From Acidobacteriaceae bacterium (GTDB taxonomy: Bacteria > Acidobacteriota > Terriglobia > Terriglobales > Acidobacteriaceae): DNA of 64,000 bases. Below are positions 50,125-57,599 of this stretch, piece after piece (position 1 is the first letter of the stretch; every line of letters starts with the position of its first letter). The notes under the pieces were generated by a model that saw nothing but the letters and a program-made list of their open reading frames with translations, was not told the origin of the DNA and searched no databases. Position numbers and translations under genes: made by a program. The stretch covers positions 23,406 to 87,405 of the forward strand of contig PLGG01000058.1 in NCBI GenBank assembly GCA_003138515.1, in the 5' to 3' direction.

Positions 50125-50697
50125 ATGCCTCACATTGCACTACTAGAAGGATTACCCGGAATTCGTGGAGCCCTGGCTTTCCGTCCAGAGACGGCAAAAC
50201 CTTTGAATGAGCTTGTGGAAGTCTTGATGCGTGGCCCGCATACGCTTTCGCCCGGGGAGCGCGAGCTGATTGCCACTTATGTTTCCGCGCTCAATGAATG
50301 CTATTACTGCCAGACCATTCATGGAGCAATCGCCGCAGCGCATCTGAACGGCGACGAGGACTTGGTGAAGCGAGTCAAGGCCGACTTCCAGCAAGCCGAC
50401 ATATCGGGCAAATTGAAAGCTCTGTTGGTGATCGCCGCCAAGGTGCAAAAGGGCGGCAAGAATGTGACCGGGGAAGACATCTCCCATGCGCGCAGCAAAG
50501 GCGCGACCGATCTTGAAATTCACGATACGGTCCTGATCGCGGCGGCGTTCTGCATGTTCAACCGCTATGTAGATGGCCTGGGTACAACGCAGCCGCGCGA
50601 TGAAGCCCTGTACCGGGAACGCGGCAAGCAAGTGGCTCGCGAAGGATACATTGCAGTGAGCAAAACGTATATGCCCGCCAAAGCCGCGGCTCGTTGA
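50125..50697 (+). CDS. Carboxymuconolactone decarboxylase/AhpD-like peroxidase-related protein (copy 1)
   Basis: LSPGERELIATYVSALNECYYCQTIHGAIAA with AhpD-type CXXC...H motif; FCMFNRYVDGLGT. Confidence 0.85.
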   Translation: MPHIALLEGLPGIRGALAFRPETAKPLNELVEVLMRGPHTLSPGERELIATYVSALNECYYCQTIHGAIAAAHLNGDEDLVKRVKADFQQADISGKLKALLVIAAKVQKGGKNVTGEDISHARSKGATDLEIHDTVLIAAAFCMFNRYVDGLGTTQPRDEALYRERGKQVAREGYIAVSKTYMPAKAAAR

Positions 50698-50707
50698 AGG
50701 GAACCAC

Positions 50708-51247
50708 ATGGCGCACATCGCACTTCCTGAAGGGAATCCCGGCATCAGCGGCGGATTCGCGTTTCGTCCGGAGACGGCCACGCCCATGCGTGAATTGGCG
50801 GACATCCTGCTTTACCAACCGGGCAGCCTCTCACCGGGCGAGCGGGAGCTGATCGCGACCTATGTCTCTTCCCAAAACGACTGCTACTTCTGCCAGACCA
50901 GCCATGGTGCGGCGGCGGCCGCGTACTTAGGCGGCGATGCAGTGGTGAAGCAGGTGAAAGCGGATTTCCAAACCGCGTCCGTAACCCCCAAGCTCAAAGC
51001 ATTGCTTACCATCGCAGGCAAGGTGCAGCGCGGCGGAAAAAACGTGACCGGTGAAGATGTGGCCCATGCCCGCAATCTGGGCGCAACCGACGTCGAGATT
51101 CATGACACCGTGCTGATTGCCGCGGCTTTCTGCATGTACAACCGCTACGTGGATGGCCTGGGAACTTGGCAGCCTCACGACCAGACGATGTATGCCGAGA
51201 TGGGCAAGCATCTGGTTGAGCACGGCTATCTTAGGCCTTCCCGTTGA
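50708..51247 (+). CDS. Carboxymuconolactone decarboxylase/AhpD-like peroxidase-related protein (copy 2)
   Basis: LSPGERELIATYVSSQNDCYFCQTSHGAAAA; FCMYNRYVDGLGTWQP; close paralog of preceding gene. Confidence 0.85.
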   Translation: MAHIALPEGNPGISGGFAFRPETATPMRELADILLYQPGSLSPGERELIATYVSSQNDCYFCQTSHGAAAAAYLGGDAVVKQVKADFQTASVTPKLKALLTIAGKVQRGGKNVTGEDVAHARNLGATDVEIHDTVLIAAAFCMYNRYVDGLGTWQPHDQTMYAEMGKHLVEHGYLRPSR

Positions 51248-52584
51248 AGTGGCGTAACTGGAGCAGACGTTCCTTGAATCGTTCCGATCCGGCGCAAGCT
51301 TATCCCGAGGAGAGCCTGTTTTATCCGGGCTGGCGTGTGGTTCTAGTCTGCCAGCTTGGTGTATTAAGCGGTGTTGCCACCATTTTCTTCACCATCTTCA
51401 CTTTGTTTATAAAGCCGTGGCAGCATGATTTTGGATGGAGCCGGGAACAGATTTCGCAGTCGTTCAGCCTGGCCGCTATTTCGGTTGCCATCTGCTCTCC
51501 TTTCATGGGCAGGCTTTTCGATCGCTTCGAGCCGCGAAGACTCATCACCGGAATGATGGTGGCCTTCGGACTGGGACTCGCTTCGCTGGCCGGACTTACT
51601 CCGCATCTTGGGCGGCTCTGTCTCACCACAGTCTTTATCGGCATCGCCGGAACAGGGACTTACCAACTGGGTTACGCTCGCATCGTAGCCAGTTGGTTTG
51701 AGCGCCGGCTGGGCACGGCGCTTTCGGTCGTAGTGGCGGGATCAGGCCTGGGCTCGCTCTTCTTTCCGCCGCTGGTGCAGCATTCCATCACCGTCTATGG
51801 ATGGCGGCACACTTATCTGATCCTTGCTGCACTGCCGCTATTCATCGGTGCACCGCTCACATTTTTCTTCGCGCCATCGTTGCGCGTCCCATCCATCCCA
51901 AAGCCTGCCGACGCCGAACCCAATGCCGCAACTGGGCTCGGCTGGCGGCGGGCGCTCGCCACCCGCAGCTTCTGGCTGATCGCTTTAGGCGTGTGCTCGA
52001 TGTCGCTCGCCGAAAACGGCGCGCTCGTGCACCTCGCGCCGATGCTGAGCGACCGCGGTCTGAGGCTTGAAGACGCTGCGCTCATCGTTTCCGTTCTCGG
52101 CGCCGCAAGCGTGGCGGGACGCTTGTTGCTCGGTTGGATACTGGACTTTTCGGAAGGCTCGTATATTGCCGCAGGGTCGCTTTTGCTGGCGGGCGCCGGG
52201 CTTTTCCTTCTGAGCCGCAGCCAGTCCTTTCACTCGGCTGTAGCCGCTGCAACCATTGCCGGACTGGGCTTGGGTTGCGAGTTCGACCTGATGCCGTATA
52301 TGCTCAAGCGCTATTTCGGCATCCGCTCATTTGCAACCCTGTACGGCCTTGTTTACACCGTCTACGCCGCGGCCGGAGCCGTCGCTCCGCTGATCTTAGG
52401 TCACATCTACGACGTTACAGGGTCGTACATTTGGATCATGTCGATCTTCTCCGGGTTCACAGCGGCTGCGGGCTTGTGCATGTTGACGTTGCCGGCCTAC
52501 CGTTATGCCGGCTTCGCGCCCCTGTCTTCAAATTCCCGTTCTTCCTTAGAGCCAGCAGCAGAGGCAGCTATTGAAAGCATCTAA
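51244..52584 (+). CDS. Major facilitator superfamily transporter (oxalate:formate antiporter-like/MCT-like)
   Basis: ~12 hydrophobic segments; WQHDFGWSREQISQSFSLAAISVAICSPFMGRLFDRFEPRRLITGMM; start codon uncertain (TTG 51244). Confidence 0.87.
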   Translation: MKWRNWSRRSLNRSDPAQAYPEESLFYPGWRVVLVCQLGVLSGVATIFFTIFTLFIKPWQHDFGWSREQISQSFSLAAISVAICSPFMGRLFDRFEPRRLITGMMVAFGLGLASLAGLTPHLGRLCLTTVFIGIAGTGTYQLGYARIVASWFERRLGTALSVVVAGSGLGSLFFPPLVQHSITVYGWRHTYLILAALPLFIGAPLTFFFAPSLRVPSIPKPADAEPNAATGLGWRRALATRSFWLIALGVCSMSLAENGALVHLAPMLSDRGLRLEDAALIVSVLGAASVAGRLLLGWILDFSEGSYIAAGSLLLAGAGLFLLSRSQSFHSAVAAATIAGLGLGCEFDLMPYMLKRYFGIRSFATLYGLVYTVYAAAGAVAPLILGHIYDVTGSYIWIMSIFSGFTAAAGLCMLTLPAYRYAGFAPLSSNSRSSLEPAAEAAIESI

Positions 52585-53128
52585 TCTGCCAGCGTAAGGT
52601 CGGTTGTTGCTAAATCGCCTAGGCGCGAAATGAGCGCGCTTAGGTTTCGAAGTGTCTGCTACTTTTCGCTGATCACAGCAACTGCCGTTGCCCGTTGATG
52701 TTGTTCTGTATGCGAAGGTATAGGTTTTGGAACGGCTCTTTTCGTCCAAAATTACCTTTCGTTTTCAGTGAGATAGATGGCACAATTTGCGAGGGCTTTG
52801 CAAGCGGAATTGGTAGCTATTCCAGGGTCTTGGCCGTTTCAAAAGGCTATGGCGGCCGATCGATTTTCACCACCCCTTTTGAAACATGACCTCTGAGGAT
52901 GCTGCCAGAGCTTGAATTCCGGGAGTATCACCGGCTACCGCGCCAGTCCTCGACCCGACCGGCCAGTGTTTACATATCCAATCCACCTGGACGTAAAACC
53001 GGCTACCGAGAGAAGTGAATTCCCAGGCTAAGCACCGGTTCAAAACCATGTGGACGCGTAGCCGACTATTCGCCCATGTGGAATGCGCTTCCTCGATGAG
53101 TGATTAGGCGATAAATCATCAATTGACC

Positions 53129-54316
53129 CTAGTTGGCGGCAATCACCACCAGAGTTGCGTCGTCCTGGAAATGGTCTCCGCAGAAACTCGAAACACGAGC
53201 GATCAATCGGTTATTCAGTTCGCCAGCTGAGCGGATGAAGTTCGTTCGTGCAAACTCCGCAACGTTTGCTTCACCAAACTCCTGCTCGTCCGCGTCGGAT
53301 GCTTCCGTGATTCCATCCGTGAAGAGGAATAAGCGGTCTCCCGGCCGCAAGTCGACCGTCGCATCCTCATAGGTCCACGAGGGAAAGACGCCCAGGACAG
53401 CGCCACCCTCTTCGAGCATCCGGGTCTGGCCACGAGAGGAGAGGACCGGGCAAGGATTTCCGGCATTGCAAGATTGCAGGGTCCGTGCACTGCCATCGAG
53501 CACCCCATAGAAGAAGGTGACGAACTTCCCGACGGCAATGTTTTCATAAAGCAGTGCGTTTACCTTCCCGCATAGCCATGCCGCGCTCTCCGATTCACTC
53601 GCAAAGGCGTGAACGGCAGCCTGCACGTTCGCCATCAACAGTGCAGCCGAGACTCCTTTGCCAACAACATCTGCTACGCAAATGCCCAGTTTATTTCTGC
53701 CCAGCTTGAAGACGTCATAGTAGTCGCCGCTGACCGCGCGAGCCGGACGCCATATTCCCGCAACCTCGAATCCAGGCAGTTGCGGAATCTCCTTGGGCAG
53801 AAGCGATTGCTGTATCTCCCGCGCGCGTTGCAGTTCCTGCTCCTGCATTTCAAGCTGCGCTGTACCGAGATCCACCGAGCGCTGCAGTTCGGTATTACGC
53901 CGCTCAAGCTTCTCCTTTGTGGTCTGGTAAAGAAAAAACAGCACGCCCGCAACAAATGTGACCAGTACTGGAAATTTCCAGCCTGTTCTGAGCAGATGCT
54001 CCAAAGTTTGTGGCGTCGGTGGCGCAAAAATCCAAACGACCACCGACGACACGACGTAAACCGGTATCAGGAGAACGAGCAGGATCGCGAGAAAGAACAA
54101 CCAATTGTAAGGAAATGGCTTTTCAGAATAGTACCGGCGCAACCTCTGCGTTACAGGCACCACAGTATTTCCAATCGCAATCGAATAGACCAAGACGGTG
54201 AGCGGATTGATCTGCTGTCCAATGGCCCAGAAGACGGCTCCCGCGATTGCAGAGATCGCGAGGTAAACGGCTTGCTGTCTAAGGAAACGTACAAGAGAAG
54301 ACGGTGTTACCCACAT
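53129..54316 (-). CDS. Membrane-anchored SpoIIE/PP2C-type serine phosphatase
   Basis: N-terminal TM helices, coiled coil, then AGIWRPARAVSGDYYDVFKLGRNKLGICVADVVGKGVSAALLMANVQAAVHAF ... PGDRLFLFTDGITEASDADEQEFGE ... DDATLVVIAAN. Confidence 0.9.
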   Translation of the reverse strand: MWVTPSSLVRFLRQQAVYLAISAIAGAVFWAIGQQINPLTVLVYSIAIGNTVVPVTQRLRRYYSEKPFPYNWLFFLAILLVLLIPVYVVSSVVVWIFAPPTPQTLEHLLRTGWKFPVLVTFVAGVLFFLYQTTKEKLERRNTELQRSVDLGTAQLEMQEQELQRAREIQQSLLPKEIPQLPGFEVAGIWRPARAVSGDYYDVFKLGRNKLGICVADVVGKGVSAALLMANVQAAVHAFASESESAAWLCGKVNALLYENIAVGKFVTFFYGVLDGSARTLQSCNAGNPCPVLSSRGQTRMLEEGGAVLGVFPSWTYEDATVDLRPGDRLFLFTDGITEASDADEQEFGEANVAEFARTNFIRSAGELNNRLIARVSSFCGDHFQDDATLVVIAAN

Positions 54317-54328
54317 GTCGACACGCTT

Positions 54329-55063
54329 TCAAAACCTTGCGGAGGTTGACGAACTCGTTTCCAGGCTCTGCACGGCAACATATCCAAAGCAGAATAGGAG
54401 GACAGCAAACCCCAGCGGGTCTAGGATCTCGGGCGGACTCGGGAGCCTCAGTGGAAGCGACAAGTTGCCGTAAACCGCCTCCAAAGCGAATACAAGGATG
54501 CCTAGAGAAAGGACAGTGCGATTGGGCAGGATGAGGAATCTTCGACTGAGCTTTGGCACAGCCACGACAATTGCCATCGCCGTGATCGAAATTGCTGCAA
54601 GCAGATGGTTGTAAGGCATGATTTTGAACGAAGAGCCGGTGAACAGGAAAAGGGCAATGCCTATCACAGCAATCGCGAGACCCGCCAAAATCGCTCCTTG
54701 AAGGAAGAGTCGTAGTTTGTCCCGGCTTAGGTCGAGAAAGGCCAGCAAAGCAATCACCACGACCGAGAACGACAAAACATTGCCGACGTATGGAAGGCTG
54801 GCCAAAAGCCAATGCGGCAAAAGTCCGAGGTCAGCCAACGAACCAAACAGGTATTCGGTTCCTTCAATCGCACTCCAGATTCCAAGCCAGGTGAAGAATG
54901 TCCCCCCGCTCCGGCGCCGCATCACGGCGATGCCGCAGACGCACAACCCGATAAACAGAAAAACCGTACCAAACAGGATGTATGGGATTCGATCGCGAAG
55001 TACCTCAGCAGCTTGATCTGGCAGGGCCACACCTCCACAGACCGTATTAGCCTGTGCCCACAT
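54329..55063 (-). CDS. Hypothetical multi-pass membrane protein
   Basis: Seven or so hydrophobic segments; ends 12 bp before the start of the SpoIIE-type gene on the same strand. Confidence 0.65.
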   Translation of the reverse strand: MWAQANTVCGGVALPDQAAEVLRDRIPYILFGTVFLFIGLCVCGIAVMRRRSGGTFFTWLGIWSAIEGTEYLFGSLADLGLLPHWLLASLPYVGNVLSFSVVVIALLAFLDLSRDKLRLFLQGAILAGLAIAVIGIALFLFTGSSFKIMPYNHLLAAISITAMAIVVAVPKLSRRFLILPNRTVLSLGILVFALEAVYGNLSLPLRLPSPPEILDPLGFAVLLFCFGYVAVQSLETSSSTSARF

Positions 55064-55470
55064 TCGCTGTCAGTGTGCAGCGTCACGGTGTTGGAGATGC
55101 CTTGCCATGATCATCGGTTGATGACAACAGGCCAACGCACTCATTGAGCCATTCCAGTCGATCAGCGTTCTCGGCAACTGGCCGTAAAACCGGCTTCTCG
55201 GACAAGCGCCCCAGAAAACCTGTTGTGAAGCTCGCTGCCACCGGCAGTGAAGGACAAGGGAGAATATCGCCACTGCACGGCCGATCAGAATCTGAGCACA
55301 AACTCGGGCTAGCGAAATCGGAAGCAATAAGGCGCCACGCCAGCCAGTAAGTTCGGCAACCGCTTGTCCGGCACACTCTCTGCACACTAGGCAATGCACT
55401 AGCTCAGGGAATCCGGAATCAATAACACCAGGTTCGCTGATGCCGGATCAGCATATTGGGGTTTGAATTC

Positions 55471-55494
55471 CGGAGAGGGAGGGATTCGAACTCC
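55471..55494 (-). other. tRNA-Ser-like 3'-end fragment (scar)
   Basis: Reverse complement ggagTTCGAATCCCTCCCTCTCCG matches the T-arm/acceptor 3' half typical of tRNA-Ser; no cloverleaf remains. Confidence 0.5.
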
Positions 55495-55781
55495 AGAATG
55501 ACTCAAACATAATGCGAGAGAACCACTCGCGACATTGCAATCTTCACGAATCTCTAGAGATATACTGTGACGAATAGCTGCCCGACGCCGACGCCACCAT
55601 TGGTCTGCAATTGACTCGGTCAAATCGAACCCCGAAAAGGGGAATTGAAAACTCAATTGCTGCTGAGAACTTTCGGGGCCCAGCGTGCAATAGCGTGCAA
55701 TGGTCGTCTGCAACTGTGGCATTTACGGCAACTGTGGTAACCTAGATTCTGTAAGTTACAGACGGCAAAGGGGGTTTTAAC

Positions 55782-55806
55782 GTTCGATCCCAGCTAGCCG
55801 CCCCAA
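55782..55806 (+). other. Partial copy of tRNA-His 3' end (putative attachment-site scar)
   Basis: gttcgatcccagctagccgccccaa versus tRNA-His 48881-48905 gttcgatccccactagccgccccaa: 23/25 identical. Confidence 0.75.
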
Positions 55807-55868
55807 TAGTCCCCCCGAAAAAGCCAAATCGTGGTCATGGTCCGTCGTTCGCATTCAGGGGGTAATCC

Positions 55869-56981
55869 TTGGTAACGCAAGCCGACACGCTGGTTCAGGC
55901 ACAAGCGGCGCGTCCAGCCTGGCTTACTTCGTTTGAGCCTCATCCTTGGCTCGCGAACGGTCATCTCCAAACCATCGTCGGCAATTTTCTCCCTCGCCCT
56001 GCCTTTGATTTACCCGATGTGGAGGAAACCGTGGAAGTCGACCCAGCGGATGGAAGCCGCGTCCTCTGCCACTGCCATTGGCAGCCTGAAACGGTGCGGG
56101 CCGCGAGGCTGACGGCCATCCTTGTACACGGGCTCAACGGTTCCTCCAACTCGCGCTACATTTGTGGCATCGCGCAGCGAGCCTGGGACGCGGGCATGAA
56201 CGTCGTCCGCATGAACATGCGCAATTGCGGCGGCACCGATGCGCTTTCGCCTACGCTCTTTCACTCCGGCCGCTCCGCCGATGTGGGCGCGGTGGTTCGC
56301 CACTTCACCCAGCGTTTCGGCCTCGAGCGCGTGGCGCTGGTTGGCTACTCCATGGGCGGCAACATGGTGCTCAAACTGGCCGGCGAGTGGGGCGCGCGTC
56401 CACCGCTCGTTGCAGTGGCCACGGTCTGTTCGGTCATCGATCTCGCCGCCTGCTCCAATGCTCTGCACGCGCCCTCCAACTTCATCTATGAACGTCATTT
56501 TCTGCATGCACTGATGCAGCGCTTCCGCCACAAAGCTGAGCTCTTTCCCGCCATCTATCAAACCGGCGGCATCGGCCCCGTCCGCTCCATCCGCGAATTC
56601 GACCAAAAAATCGTCGCCCCCAACTGCGGCTTCCGCGATGCAGACGACTACTATTACCGCGCCGCCAGTGCGCGTGTCATCGACCGCATTACGATTCCCG
56701 CGCTTGTCCTCCTCGCGCAAGACGATCCGTTCATCCGTCTCACTCCCGAAACTCGCGAGCTTGTCCTCGCCAATCCCCATATCGACTTCATTGAGCCGCG
56801 CCACGGCGGCCACTGCGCATTCCTCAGCCGCCGAATCGGGAATGGTGCCCAAACCAAGGATGGTGCCCGTACCGGCAATGGTGTCCGCACCGGGGATGGT
56901 ATCCACTGGGCCGAAGCCATGGTTGTCCGCTACCTTCAGGCTGTCAATGATGGCAACCATCCGCACGGCCGCGCCGCCTGA
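55869..56981 (+). CDS. Alpha/beta hydrolase, YheT-like
   Basis: FEPHPWLANGHLQTIVGNFLPR, ILVHGLNGSSNSRYICGIAQRAWDAGMNVVRMNMRNCGGTDALSPTLFHSG, LVGYSMGGNMVLKLAGEWG; TTG start. Confidence 0.88.
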   Translation: MVTQADTLVQAQAARPAWLTSFEPHPWLANGHLQTIVGNFLPRPAFDLPDVEETVEVDPADGSRVLCHCHWQPETVRAARLTAILVHGLNGSSNSRYICGIAQRAWDAGMNVVRMNMRNCGGTDALSPTLFHSGRSADVGAVVRHFTQRFGLERVALVGYSMGGNMVLKLAGEWGARPPLVAVATVCSVIDLAACSNALHAPSNFIYERHFLHALMQRFRHKAELFPAIYQTGGIGPVRSIREFDQKIVAPNCGFRDADDYYYRAASARVIDRITIPALVLLAQDDPFIRLTPETRELVLANPHIDFIEPRHGGHCAFLSRRIGNGAQTKDGARTGNGVRTGDGIHWAEAMVVRYLQAVNDGNHPHGRAA

Positions 56982-57037
56982 TTCGAGCCCCGCGCCGCCC
57001 GAATTGGTCACTTCGCAGTTACAATAATGGAGAGCCT

Positions 57038-57114
57038 GGGCGAGTAGCTCAATCGGATAGAGCACCGGCCTTCTAAGCCGGGGGTTGTGGGTTCGATTCC
57101 CGCCTCGCCTACCA
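57038..57114 (+). tRNA. tRNA-Arg (anticodon TCT), CCA encoded
   Basis: GGGCGAGTAGCTCAATCGGATAGAGCACCGGCCTTCTAAGCCGGGGGTTGTGGGTTCGATTCCCGCCTCGCCTACCA. Confidence 0.95.
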
Positions 57115-57599
57115 TTTCAGAATCCAGCCAGAATTCCACCAAAGTGAATGAGCGAGCTCCCTGGGCCGGTTTGGCGGAGTACTCGCGCAGCCTTCCTTGT
57201 GTCCGCAATCGGCAAGCAGCGCCGTCTGAGCACAAAGCTTCTCATAAGCCGACATCTCGGTACTAATCCGGCTTCGGTGTGTGACCCGGCGATTTGGCAC
57301 GAATCGAGCGGGCCACTGATAAATCGCCGGTTCAAAAGATTGGGTAGTCCACGAATCCGCCTCGGGCCCTTGGCGCCAGCTTGCTGCAGCGCAACGGCCG
57401 TTTTATGCTCGCGTTTGAGCAGAACAGAACAGTCTCTTAATCCCTGTGACCGGATATTCTCAGTGAGCTGGAATCCATCCCCGAAGCCGTTTTGCTGCCG
57501 GAACACCTTTTCTATTGCGAATCTGAGTCTATCTGTCCGTGCACCACGCAATCATGAAATGACTTGAACGAGTGAAGTAGAATTGCGTCCGAGAGAGCA

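Noticed and set aside
55399-55722. 107-aa minus ORF with ...LSHSGVRIPPSPEF...
   Set aside because: GVRIPPSP is a translated tRNA-Ser 3' fragment; not a real protein
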